A stretch of 64,000 nucleotides of DNA from Phialocephala subalpina (GCA_900073065.1 FJOG01000019.1:835151-899150); one strand, 5' to 3'. Counted from the stretch's first letter, positions 11,703 through 23,635 are shown. Translations and numbers: made by a program. Notes: generated by a model not told the origin, from the sequence alone.

Positions 11703-13131
11703 GTGCTTGACAATGATTGGTAGACCAAAAGATTTGGACGTATTATTTGGAGCGATGTCACTCAAGAAGGAAAGTTTGATGCAAGAAATGCCAGGTACAA
11801 CATGAGATTACTCCAAGCCTTCGTCTCTTGACATGTCCTCTTCAGCAACACCTCGGCCTAAGAGCCAAAGGTTCCAATTGGCGGTCGCCAGAAACTCACA
11901 ACCATAAGAAAAAGGCACCACAAGAAACAGGTACCACGAGAAAAAGGCACATAATGAGGAGCTGAAGCTGATATTCATACATCGCTTGACGTACAGTGTT
12001 TTTGTTCCCTCAAGTCAATCGGTGCCGTAATTCGGGGACCGCGTCGGACTGCACCTCGCTTGCAGGCTGTGGCACTCACCTCTCATCAACACCTCACAAC
12101 GGCAAAGTCGGCGTCGTGATGGAGGATGAAAATGAACTTTTAACAAATTCTTGAATTCAGGATTGGTTGACAATGAAGCAGAAGATAGCTTACATTGCGA
12201 CACTTCTAGGTGCAAGTAGGGCTGACTCTGCATCTTGGCGGAATGTTGATGCGTTGACCGCCGAGATACCGTGATATCGAGCGCCGTATCTTCTGGGAGG
12301 ATCGTGGGCGTGTAAATGAGATGAATGGACGAAACGACTTCCGTTTGCCACACCGATGACATGACTTGCGTGAAGATTGAAGGTTTGATGTATTGGAATG
12401 TTCTCAAGCAAGGAGGAGATTGATTCTGACGATGGAAGTGGCGTTCTCAGTTTGGCTGACTAAAATAACGTGACTCTCTTGGCACCTTATGCACCTTTTA
12501 TCCAACCACCTCCATTTTCATTTCTTCTTCTTTTCTATCCAGACTTGCTCACTTCATCCCTCGTTTTCGCACAGCAATTTGCAATTGCAAAGACATTGCA
12601 CGAATTAAGTCACATTGAGATAGCTCGCAAGACCTTCTCAGGAGCTTTGCAAGCCGGAGGAATCTCATGGTCTCCATTGGATCTTGCGTCAGGATTATCA
12701 CGCAAACTTTCTACTCATCCAGGTAGTAAGGCCTTTCGAGTCCAAAAAATACAAATACCGTTGGGTTTTATATTATTACTCTCTAGATTGGATTGATCCA
12801 TTCAATATACAAAATTATTAGATTAGATTAGTTTATAAACTTCTAATTATAATTTATATGTAAATTTTTACTAATTATAATCAAGAATTTTTTTTTTCAA
12901 AAAACGATAATTATAATCTAATCTAATTTAATTAAGTTAATTAATTATATAATTGATTACTTTTTTTGGTTACGTTGGATCCATTGTAATAACCCCCTGT
13001 TATATATTAACCTGCGAGCATACTTGCCTTCCCTTGCAGGCTCTTGGATCTTTGCTTAGATGCTACCTTTGCATAGATCCTACAGAAAGATGCCGAAAGA
13101 TAATAATAGCTGGGGAATGATTTACAACCTC
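11703..13131. other. Intergenic, partly AT-rich
   Basis: No supported gene; minus-strand frames of up to 130 codons at 12015-12411 lack family resemblance. An AT-rich dyad is annotated at 12817-12927, and the flank of a MITE begins at 13132. Confidence 0.45.
12817..12927. repeat. AT-rich inverted repeat
   Basis: ATTAGATTAGATTA at 12817-12830 is matched exactly by its reverse complement at 12914-12927, with almost pure A/T between, inside an AT-rich island of about 12730-13000. It could be a decayed miniature element or a RIP-affected repeat. Confidence 0.6.
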
Positions 13132-13135
13132 CTTT

Positions 13136-13583
13136 CACCAGGGGTTGTCAGAATTCTGTCCGCACCCCTAGAAATTTAGCGAAAACACACCAAAATCTGG
13201 CTACTTTGCAACATTACAGAACCCACGTTCTTTAATAAAAGACTCTGAAATTGATAAATTGGCCTCGAGCCACTAGTTACTATAAATCGAATTAATTAGA
13301 ACTGTAACTGGGACTTCTATTCAATATAAATAAAAATTGGCTCATTTTCTCACTAAAATTTATTAGCGATTTTTATACATTGTGATAACTCTTTATATAA
13401 AAGTTTTGGAGAAAAAAGTGCTATGATAAAAGTATTCTAACAATTCAAAATAAGCTCTATATCCATTATTAAATGTACTTATAATACAAATATTCAAAAC
13501 TACGGGTCCTCAAAGTCGAAGAATTTTGGTGTGTTCTCGCTAAATTTCTAGGGGTGCGGACAGAATTCTGACAACCCCTGGTG
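13136..13583. mobile_element. 448-bp MITE with 61-bp terminal inverted repeats
   Basis: The left end (13136-13196), starting CACCAGGGGTTGTCAGAA, and the right end (13523-13583) are reverse complements over about 61 bp with a single mismatch (GCGAAAAC versus GCGAGAAC). The interior is AT-rich and has no coding capacity. The tetranucleotide CTTT directly flanks both ends (13132-13135 and 13584-13587), the best candidate for a target-site duplication. The terminus resembles fungal Tc1/mariner-type ends, but no TA duplication is present, so the superfamily is unsettled. Near-identical ends suggest recent insertion. It sits about 207 bp upstream of the next gene. Confidence 0.9.
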
Positions 13584-13790
13584 CTTTGTTTCTATGATGT
13601 TTCCGAGTCGGCCGTACCCAATGAGGGGTGCAAATTTACCGCCAGCTGCGCCACCCAACCAACCGGCCGGTACTGCAGCCGTATTGTACGTTGGGTTTCA
13701 AGGCTAGGAGTTATCTTCCAGGCAGATATGCGAGTTCATGATCTGTTTGATCCTGCGCAGTACTCTTCATTGTTTGTCAACGTCGTCTGA

Positions 13791-16700
13791 ATGTCCACGC
13801 TATCACGAGAGGACGCCCGAATCCTGGTAGGAAGAATAAGGGAGGATCTTGGAGGAATAAGTGCAGAGGATCGAGCTGCGACCCCCCCAGCAGTACTGAG
13901 ATCGCTGGAGAGTATCCGCCGAAGGTTTGGTGCTTCAACACAGACGTCTGGTCCCCGACTTTATTCTGATCGCGCAACCCTCACATGCCATTTCTTTCTG
14001 ACTTTCTTGCACTTAGGCTTGCAACCAATCTCTATTCTAAAGACACACGATTTGTATATGAATTGGTCCAGAATGCCGAAGACAACAGTTACACCCGAGC
14101 TGTAGCAGAAGGACTCGATATCTATCTTCGATTTTGCTTGTACCCAGACAAAATTGTTATCGAATCGAACGAGGATGGTTTCGGCGAAAATCATGTCAAG
14201 GCGATCTGTAGCACGGGAGAAAGTACGAAAGTGGTGGCCCAAGGCTACATCGGTGAGAAAGGAATTGGATTCAAATCTGTCTTCAAAGTGGCGAAGAAGG
14301 TGCACATTCAATCTGGACCATTCTCATTCTCCTTCAACTACACAAGAGACTCCGACGACGATGGACTTGGGATGGTCACTCCCCTTGACGAGGACTATGA
14401 GGACTTGCCCGATAATGTCAACACGAGAATCACATTGACATTGCTGGACCCATCAAACTTTGAGCAACGAGCCCAGGATTTGCTCAATATTCCTGACACA
14501 CTGCTACTATTTCTTACCAACCTCGACACTTTGTACATCAATGTTTATCCATCACATGGAAGCGCAACGGAAATTCAGTACTCCTTTAACGTTGATAGGG
14601 GCAGAGGCACGGAAACTATTACGAAGGCTGCCATTGTTGATGGAGAGTCGACAAACAACATTCAAAATTTCTATGTGGTTAAGAAACAAATCATCAATCT
14701 ACCTCATGATGCAGCTCGTAGACATACCAACCAAGCGACTGTTGTCTTAGCCTTCCCTGTGGACGATGATGAGGAGCCAGTCATTGCCCAGCAGCATGTA
14801 TTTGCTTTTCTACCACTCCGTCTTGCTGGATTCACAGTAGGTTGGCACTTAAACGACGACTTTCATCACTAATGCATACTGACAATCGCTTCAACAGTTC
14901 TTAATACAATCCGACTTCATCACACAGGCGAGCCGGGAAGATGTCTTCCACTCCGCGAGAAACGAGAGCTTGCTTTCTGGTGTAGCAGAGACCTTTCGAG
15001 ACGCAGTCCTCAGATTCTGCAGCCATCGCTCCCTTCGTTATAAGTGGATGCGATATTTGCCTAGCGACGCGATTGCGGACGAGTTCTGGCGAAACTTGAG
15101 ACCCAAAGTCATCTCTTTGCTTCAAGGAACCCGATGTCTGTGGCCATGGAGTGAAAGTTCTCTCTGTCTTCCAAACAAGCTCCACTGGGTCACCTGGGAC
15201 TGCAAAGACAGGCATGGCCAGCCTCTATTGGCAGATTTGATGGAAGAAGGATATCTATCCACGTCTTACGCTTGGCAAGATTTTGAATCATTACGTCCAC
15301 TTGGCACCAGCTACTTGAATTATACGCTTTTGATTGAAAGACTCCGAGCGGATCTGGAAAGACCCGACTCAAAAATGAAAGGTGTCGCAACGGAGGAAGA
15401 TTGGCACACACGGACTGCCAACCTCCTTTGCAATCTTTTCACATCCCCGAACAACAGCAACGGTGTGCAATCCCTGAGAGCTTTAGAGCTGATTCCCTTG
15501 CAAGGAAATCGATGGGTCTCTGCAACGAGGACTCCACTTTTCGCAGGGCATATCTATTTGCCCACTACGGGCACCATTCCGATTCCTACAGATCTGGGAA
15601 TTAATCTTGTCCACTCCGGGGCAGTCGCGAACGTCGCCAGAAAGACCCTTTTCATGCATCTCGGTGTCACATCGGCTTCCGCCAGCAATATCATTTCACT
15701 CATCAAAACGAGATATCTGAGTGGCGGTTCGTTTACCTTAGAAGATAATAAATCCCATCTTCGTTACCTCTTCTGGAATCTCCCGCAGAGCGAATTGGCT
15801 TTAGACAATAGTATTTTCCTTCTGGATAACGTTGGCACTGTTGTGTGTCGCACTCCTGGGCGAGTAAAGTATATTTACTTTGAAGAGGCAGATGAGGAGT
15901 ACGGACCACTCCAGCTTTTCCAAACTGCACCCCCAGAGAGCCGCAATGCACCAGGTCTCGCTGTTCATTATCTTTCTGCGTCATATTTGGTCGCTGTTTC
16001 TCCAGAGTCACGCCATAATAGGAGATCTTGGAAACAGTGGCTGGCAGATTTTGCGGGAGTCAAAAGCTTCCCACAAATTCGGAATCCGGAGTCGCAGGTC
16101 CTTTCAGACGAGTTCTTTTACATTTTATGGAACAGGCCGAATAAAGTCTTCGGGCTATTGAAACATTACTGGTTTTTTTACGGGTCGGAGATGACGCCGG
16201 ACGTCATTGCAAGTTTGAAAGATTGGCCGGCACCTTCACATGATGTCTTCCGAACTCCTCTCAAAAATGCGTTTCTGCCGCTGCCGAGACTGAAATCAAT
16301 CATCGAGAGACTGGGGATAGCTTATTTCCCGTTTGTGATTCTTCCAGAGGAGCTGACTGGCCAAGATGAGAATGAGTGGCAGTTTTTGCAAGTGTTCAGC
16401 GACAGACCAAGCATTGGGACCGATGACGTGCACTTTTACGTTGAAGCGTTGAAGAGAGTTGTCCTTGAGAGTGGACCAGAATGCAGTTCAGCCTCCTTGG
16501 AAGCCTTATTCGAAGTCTATGGTTTCATTGAAAGATCATGTGTGAGCCCACAAGATGGAGATCACGTTTGGTCAGTTCTTTTTGATATTTCCTTACACAT
16601 TGAGCTATCTAACTTCGTCGCAGTGCGCTTTTCAAAGATAACAAGTTCATCTATATACCTCCGAGCCCAGCCAGACCTGCGGAATGGGTTGACTCCGAGG

Positions 16701-19096
16701 CATGCGTCTGGACGGGTCCAGAATGGCTCGAGACGAAAAGACGTCTTAATGGAGTTTTGAGGTTTGCCGAACGCGAACATCTCTTCCGTATGACCTTGAG
16801 AATAGGTGATGCAACCTGGAGACATTACCTAGACGATCTCCAGAAAATGAAAGAAGAGAATCGCCATGATATCGAGAAGGTCCTCCACATCTATCGACGT
16901 CTCTGGCGCGAATTTGAACGTGATTCAAATTGGAACACGATACGGTGAGATGCCTTCAAACCCATACTAAAGCTCGAGCTCCGCTGATTCGTTCCCCTTA
17001 GATCATCGTTTGAAGAATCACGGCTCGTTTTTGTACCTTTATGGAACTCTTGGTGGTCTCCTTCCTATTGTATCTGGTGCGATGACCAGGTTCGGATACC
17101 ACAAAGAGCACCCATAAAGACGCCTTATGGCGGTCTCGAAGACTTCTTCTGCAGGGTCTTAGGAGTGCAAAGGCCAAATCTCGGAATGCATGTAGAAGCT
17201 CTCAAAGAGCTAGCAAGGGTTCAGCCCGCAGCATCAGCGTCACAAATCAAGCAAACGATGATGCTGATAAGTTCTATGGATCCCACGCCTGATGATGTCA
17301 GGGACCTTCGGCTCTCTAATATTTTCTCCGTAACAACGACGACAGGGCAAACGGCTTTCACGAATTCAACTGCTGATTTTGCCATTGTTGACCGATTGGA
17401 GTATGGCGCTGCATTCGCTGGCAAGATCAACTTGCTAGACTATTCTCTTACCGAAGTTCGTTCAAGCGGGCCACTTCTGTTTGCTCTAGGTATGCAAGGC
17501 CGCCACTTGTCTAATCTGGTGGAGGAACCAACGACAGTGCAAGGTGGGGCAATAGATACTGCGCTAAGTCGAGCTTTTCGATCAAAAGCGTATGCTCTCT
17601 TTCGGTAAGCCAAGCAATCCACTCAAAATGCTCCAACTGACTCGGATTTTCATAGATTCACTGTTCATTATCGAAGCCCAAGGGCTCGAGACGGGGATAG
17701 AACCTTGTATAACCTATTTCGCGACGCTTACATATATATTAGCGACGGTATCTCTAAGTCATTGAGTGTCGTCCAGTACGGCGAGACGGTCACTGTTGAA
17801 AACAGCAGGGCAAACTTTCATCTTGACGAGGTAGACAATGAGCTTCGCCTCTACATTCCCAGAAATCAAGATGCGCGAGAGGAATGCTTTAGCTGGCAGC
17901 TCCCAAGACGATTAGCAAAGTACTTTGAAATCGAATCAGCTGCAGTAACGGTACTACATAGCATCATTTCATGCCAAAGTCTGAATGCCGTGGATGCCAT
18001 TCTTAGAAATGCAGGCATCATTGAGGTGGACGGGATCGAGAGACCTTTGGAATTGGATGGTGGCACTCATTCGTTTGGCTTCGACGAGATGTCTCGAGCT
18101 CTTGAAGAGATCACACCGGCAAGGACAGAGAGTCGGGTTTCTCAGCCCAGTCCTTTGACACCGTCTTCTACTACAATGACGATTAGCGCAGCTCATGGCG
18201 AGGTGGTCGCATATCTTCCTCGAAGCAGCCCAGCAGTCAACGGACGAATATCTGCGTCGAGTGCTCCACCTCTCGCGTTATATCATGGCGTCTCCGCTCC
18301 AATACCCCTGACCGACAATGCAATTTTGGAAACAGGATATATTGCTCTACTGGAACGGGTCATTAACAGTGCAAGTAGAATGCCAATTCCTGCGCGGGGA
18401 GCTCAATCATTCGATCCTGTTTCAAACGTACAGGGAGAAACTTTCTTCGAGTCAATATTTGCCATACGTTCCGTGGAGCGTGATCGCAAAGTTGGCGCTG
18501 CAGGAGAGTTATTGGTGAGTAAAGCCTTAGTTCCGTAGGAGGTCGGATTTTAACTCAAAACCATCACAGGCTTTTGAACTTCTCTTGAACCTCCGACTTT
18601 TTGGTTTTAATGAAAGCAACTGGCAGAGCACAATTAGGAAAGAAGTGCGCGTTCACAATAAGTATCGGAACTTGCAGTCCTGGACGGGTCGTGAGACAGC
18701 CGACATCACATACATTGACAGCACTGGCCAATTGACGAATTTGTTCATAGAAAAGGGTTATCTGGGCCGCCAACTATGGGAGAATCAGAGACCCAGTTAC
18801 TTTTTGGAAGTAAAGACTACAACAAGAGACTGTGGTGAGCAGTTTTATATGAGTGGTTCTCAGTATCAACGAGTAAGTTCTGGCAACAAGAAACCCAAAA
18901 CGCCTCTAACCAATCATGACAGATGCAAAGTATGAAGCTATCGCCACAGACCGCATCTCCAGATATATACGTCCTCTTACGTGTGTTCAACCTCGAGGGA
19001 AGGATAGGTCTCCGAGTGTATGTCGATCCAGAGTCCTCGAGGCTTGCTGGAGAGCTGCAGTTCGATGTCGATACTTGGGCGGTGAGGTCTATCTAG
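13791..19096 (+). CDS. Large GHKL-ATPase / DUF3883 protein (NO VEIN/sacsin-like), 1635 aa
   Basis: Eight exons keep one frame throughout: 13791-13945, 14017-14836, 14898-16570, 16624-16944, 17002-17604, 17656-18514, 18570-18872 and 18923-19096. The N terminus is a GHKL (HSP90/histidine-kinase-like) ATP-binding fold. It has an N-box RFVYELVQNAEDNS (about 63-76), NEDGF in place of DxGxG (about 103-107) and the lid GYIGEKGIGFKSVFKVAKKV (from about 128). This is the arrangement of sacsin-type repeats and plant NO VEIN. After about 1100 unassigned residues, the C terminus has the DUF3883 pattern: VGAAGELLAFELL, YFLEVKTTT, FYMSGSQYQRM and YVLLRVFN. DUF3883 has nuclease-fold-like EVK residues. The role in fungi is unknown; a chaperone-like or nucleic-acid-linked ATPase is possible. 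The first intron has a weak GTCTGG donor. Confidence 0.85.
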
Positions 19097-19624
19097 GAAT
19101 GGTTACAGTATTTCATATTCAACCACATCCGTTTCATGCGGCTGCTGTGCACCAACGCCCAAGTCCATAATGTATGAACAAGCCATGCCATTGAATGATT
19201 CCAATTCGTTGAGGAGCCCATCATGGTTATTCGTGGTGCGCTGGGCGAAATCGGGCATCCGATGGCTCGAGTTCCTATCGCAGCATTCTAGGAGTCGTCC
19301 TCAAGTGAATGCTTGCTTAATGCCCGTGGTCTTGAGACCGCAGCTCACAGTCGATCTAAATTTATAACAGGGTCGGGACTTTTCATTGAATGTATTGTGA
19401 TGTCTGAAGCATTGAAGGGTAATCTTTGACTAAAGTCTGACCGACTCTGACGAGCAGTGACAGCGGCAATTCGTGCCCAAGCCATGATGTAAAACACTTG
19501 GAAAGATGTATAGAAAATGCTGATTTGTGAAACTCAGTCGCCATTTTTGTCTTTTTTGAGAATGTACACAGTTGTCTTACTGGCCCAAAGATCTCCGCTC
19601 GCATGCATTGCATGCATCCATGGC
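19097..19624. other. Intergenic, no gene seen
   Basis: 3' flank of the GHKL gene; short frames only. Confidence 0.5.
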
Positions 19625-20548
19625 CTAGAGCTTTCCTCGTTTCACCGGAAATTCCAGCTTCCTATGTAGTCGTTGCACCAGTTCCACCTAATCAGGGTCA
19701 TTTTCCTCGGTGACGATGCCATGCCTGATGAGAAAGTAGAGTATGACATGTGCCAGTCCTGGTTTGAACTCATTACGTTGTAGGCCCTCCCTTACCTCAT
19801 GCTGAAAGCTTTCAACCTCGTCATTCAACTTTGGCACAACATCGTGGGGGAGTTTATAGTCATAAACGTAGTGTGCCTCTGCCTACAGTAATCTAGTCTC
19901 GCCTCCCGCACGTTTATCTCGAATCTCAATATAACTGATCATGCCAGCGCACTTCACCCGAGAACGCAGAAGTTCTCCTAGAAGGGAGGCTTCTTCCATC
20001 AACTCCCGTAGCACAGTGTCATATGGCTTCTCTCCTGCAGAGATACCACCTGAAATAACAACCTCAAGCAAGCCCAAGTACGTCGACTTAGTTTTAGAAC
20101 GATGAGCGATCCATATTTTCAGCTGGCCCTCCGAGTCTCGTGCCAAAGCTGTCAAATAGACACCATAGCCAACTACGCCGAGGAGAGGGACAGCAGAGCG
20201 TTCGACAGAAAATATGAGCTCGCCTTTCGAGCCATACACATCTTTGAGCTCGTCCCGCCAGCCTTTCAGCACCTCAAACTTGTTGGCGGCACGAATAACT
20301 GACAATTTTTTGGCAAGAGCCGATGTGCGAGTTGCAACATCGTCATCGGCTGTGAGTGTCAAAGTCCAGGGAAGCGACGCACTGTCACACCCCCAGCCAG
20401 GTTGATTGCCAAACACCTCAGCAACGAAAGGCAGGACATGGCCCACCGTCACGGGATTAGCAGCAATGCGAAGGTGGTAGTAGCTGTGTGCTTTGCGCAA
20501 GTAGATCTCTTGTCGCCTTGAGCACGAGGAAAGCCGGGTCTTAATCAT
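19625..20548 (-). pseudogene. Nudix hydrolase (DUF4743-type), 3' part broken
   Basis: From the ATG at 20548 the frame encodes the DUF4743-like N-terminal region (SYYHLRIAANPVTVGHVLPF) and a Nudix domain. The Nudix box GGISAGEKPYDTVLRELMEEA has the G-x5-E-x7-REx2EE pattern intact. The coding pattern continues past a TAG (19883-19885), where homologues usually have Gln (LLQPE). It runs through HYVYDYKLPHDVVPKLNDE, EFKPGLAHVILYFLIRHGIV and a second TAG (19688-19690) to LHRKLEFPVKR and a terminal TAG at 19625-19627. Intact relatives are fungal and plant Nudix proteins resembling yeast YJR142W, thought to hydrolyse oxidised thiamine diphosphate. The truncated product would keep the Nudix box but lose about 85 residues, so residual function cannot be excluded. 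The extreme N terminus also looks atypical. Confidence 0.75.
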
Positions 20549-20644
20549 AATCAAAGCTTAGCCGAGTGAAGAGGGTACATATACCGGTCACAGTTGTTTA
20601 ATATATCGATACTTGACATCATCGCGGTAAAAGCCGGATTCGAC

Positions 20645-20983
20645 ATGGCGACACCTGTTGAATTAGATGGCGTACCAAGGCGATTGGCTGAAAGATGCGA
20701 GTACGGAAAGATATTGAACAAGGATGACGGATTGCATGCAATGCTCATAAACTTCGACCGACGTACTGCGCGACCTCCATGGGCTCCGCCAGAGATCTGT
20801 TACATTGAATATCTGGATCTCCTCGCTAGATTGCCAGCTCTCCCTACGCGCCTTCGAGATAAACACACTCGCCTAGTGCAAGATTACATCCCCGACTGGG
20901 AGCTTCACTCTAACAAAGGACAATACCGGAGAATGGAGAATAAATACAGTGGTCCTTGGCGCGCGCTCTCACTAGAGAGCTAG
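20645..20983 (+). CDS. Hypothetical protein (112 aa)
   Basis: ATG-initiated frame beginning MATPVELDGVPRRLAERCEY, divergent from the Nudix relic about 100 bp away. It has protein-like composition (for example PPWAPPEICYIEYLDLLARL) but no signal peptide, membrane helix or recognised domain. It may be a real small gene or the remains of a larger one. Support is limited to composition and an intact frame. Confidence 0.35.
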   Translation: MATPVELDGVPRRLAERCEYGKILNKDDGLHAMLINFDRRTARPPWAPPEICYIEYLDLLARLPALPTRLRDKHTRLVQDYIPDWELHSNKGQYRRMENKYSGPWRALSLES

Positions 20984-21596
20984 AGTATACGCAGGTGTAT
21001 TATGCTTGGGTATCTTTTGTGGTAATACGTCTTCGAAGTGGTTGGATCGACAAACAATGGGCTTAATCTCGAGGCGTTCCGAGAGGAACCCTGTGATCAA
21101 GTCTTCCCAGAAGTTCGGCGAAGTTCTGCCGTAGTTCAGAACCTTATCCGGAGGTGTACTTCGGGTGCACCGGAATGGCGAGGTAGATACCCGAGTATCG
21201 TCAAGAGAGAAGGCCTGCTGTGGCCGCGTGGAATGGCGAGCAACAACGGTGAGCCCGAAGGCACAGCTGAAGACACCCAAAACTCGGGGAAAAGATGGTG
21301 GGGAGAGGAACTGAAGGATTCCGATCAATTTCTTACTGCAAGAGTGAGACAGAAACAGGGAAATACTTCTGTGATGAGAGACCGTCACACATTAGCTGTT
21401 ATGGCAGGTCGCCCAAAATTGTGAGAAGTCCTAGAATCCATCAAAACTGTTGAACGTAGCGCCTAGATTAACGGTATGGTGGATGCCTGGTTGGTTTAGT
21501 AGAGAGTTAGGGTTCAATGCCGACACTTAGGCTGCAAAGCCTATCTCGGAATAACACTTCATAATCAACGACTTCTATTTGATGTGGCGGCTATGA
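20984..21596. other. Intergenic, no gene seen
   Basis: Frames on both strands at about 20972-21424 overlap each other and lack family resemblance. Confidence 0.4.
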
Positions 21597-21624
21597 GCCA
21601 AAGCCCAAGCCCAAGCCCAAGCCC
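21597..21624. repeat. CCCAAG microsatellite
   Basis: About four tandem AGCCCA/CCCAAG hexamers. Confidence 0.8.
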
Positions 21625-21729
21625 ATGGTTTGTGAACATGCATCCATGGACTACCGTGCCATCGAATGACTGTATTTCGTGTCCCATGATGTAAACAGGC
21701 CATGTTATTTACTCTACAAATACAAATCA

Positions 21730-23635
21730 GTTGAGCAGGGCAATAATCAATATCGTCAGCCTCGTCGTAGTCTAGGATGAGGATCATCTTCTTGCCCTAT
21801 GCAATTTCAGTCTTGAATACGTCTGAAGAGTTTGCGGAGTTTGGAGTTTGGAGAATATCGGGATTTCGGAGCCGGCCCTTGTTCTCGAATGAGTATTCGC
21901 GCATGCCACTCATGACAGCAGTCGACTCCGGCTTCTAGAATTCGGGATCATTAGCGGCAAGTGTCTGCATGTATTCGGCTTAATTGATATTCTTGTGCAG
22001 ATTATACTTTGGAGCCGACAAATGCAAGACACAGTGGCGCATCCTCCTTTATTGTGGAAGGTCTATAGTTGTGTTAGCAATGCCAGAACATTTTCAACGT
22101 GGTTTGAGGAGTGAGGTTTGTACTTACCGGCCCCACTACTCTGACACAGTGTTTGCCATGTCACTGCACACGGTAGCTGGACCAGATAGGACTTCGTCAT
22201 ATTGGACCTGCTCACTGTCGACTGCTGGAACTTCTAGAAGAATGGCCTAGCGATCGTTATGGACCTTCTTGCGGCCGAACATACGTTGGAAAGATCCCTT
22301 GTCCTCCTTTTCATGTAGAATTCTCTCCGCACGACAATCCCGGATAGCAGTGTCGATGCATATAATTTGCTCACTGAAAGAATGTTGGTAGAGATTAAAC
22401 TCGTCAACGAGATCCTATTCTCAAGTTAGTCTTGTCCCATAGTCTGATGCTATGCAGTTATGCTGTAGATTTACTTGGGGGCCAAATGACTGATGGTACC
22501 TGAATGTATACTCCAGAGTCGATGTGGACCTTGGAAATCGAATTAGGGTCAAAGAGAATTTGTGTCTGACGAAAGTTGTTGAATGGGTCGTCCTTAGGGA
22601 ACACCTACTCTTTTTGAGCGTCTCAGAATGATGCCATGCCACAACCTTGGACGGTGGGCGTGAGGGTCCGTGGTTAAGTTTGACCGAAGGAAGAAGGATC
22701 ACTCTTTATCAGAATGTCAGAAATGTCGGTGCCGCGAGGAGCCTGGGCGTAGGAAGCTTCTGCATAGGCCTCATCTGAGGTATTGTCTCGTGCTTTTAGA
22801 TCGAGGGGAGCGAGAAGTTTGTATCCAAGGGTTCTAGGTCTTCACCAGAACCCTTTGTATGTGAGTCGAAGCGAGTCAAATGGTGAGGGTTGCTGCACCT
22901 ATCGTCGGTTAAGAATTAGTCTCCAATATTGTCATGCAGTGAACGCTCAAAATACCCGTACAGTTAGGGAGAGCGCCAGAGCTGGGTCTCCGGGTCTTCC
23001 GGTCATGATTGTTAGGCTCTAATTCGATCGTCTCGGGAAGACCAGTGGAGGCCAGGCCTTCCCAGCAAGTATTGTCTAAGGTATTGTCTCGTGCTTCAGA
23101 TCTCGTCAGACTAAGCCTGTACTCTAAAACAGTTAGCAAGACTTCGCGATGTGAAAAATTATTAGAAATAACAGAGGTAATCATTTTGTCGACAAGTCCT
23201 ACACTCATCCCAAAAGAGGGGAGGGTTGAAGGTATCGTGTTCAAAAGGAGAACAGTAAAGGAGTAAGCCTACGATATAGTCTAAGGATAGAGTTCGGGTG
23301 GGTACTTACTCCAGTAACAAGAAAACCGAAGTGTTCGGGTAACCCAAAGCTTTCCTCCAACAAGAAGCTCACGCTGGAGCCGCTATCATGGCGTAGAGTG
23401 ATGCCCTGAGCACTTGATGTATTATATTCGTGTGTCCACTGTCTATCGCCGTACTTTTGCCAGTGAGCGAGGGCCCAAACAGTGCGAGTTTCGACACTCT
23501 GTATGTAGGCAAGCTCCTTAGGATCGTTCGAGGAGTCTTGCTGAGTTGTTGAAGAAAAGCAGCGAACGACTTGAGGAGGTGTTTGCCGCTGAGTAACTTC
23601 GCAAGGGCCCAGCTTGCCCGGCAGAGCAGAGGAAC
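21730..23635 (-). pseudogene. Unidentified gene with at least seven in-frame stops
   Basis: Minus-strand exon-like blocks read as protein. In order: ELAYIQSVETRTVWALAHWQ to LPEHFGFLVTG followed by a GTAAGT donor (about 23310-23530); KLLAPLDLKARDNTSDEAYA to KVHIDSGVYIQ (about 22500-22830); DLVDEFNLYQHSFSEQ to GSFQRMFGRKKV (about 22130-22420); and MREYSFENKGRLRNPD to MILILDYDEADDID (about 21730-21980). Within the frames are TAG at 22605-22607, 22247-22249, 22136-22138, 21935-21937 and 21797-21799, TAA at 22674-22676 and TGA at 22623-22625. The family is not recognised. The frame between stops is otherwise well kept, which suggests recent inactivation or an unusual expression mode. Confidence 0.6.

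Noticed and set aside
21480..21540. Possible tRNA (a GGTTCAAT box-B-like string)
   Set aside because: No matching A box, acceptor stem or cloverleaf could be drawn.
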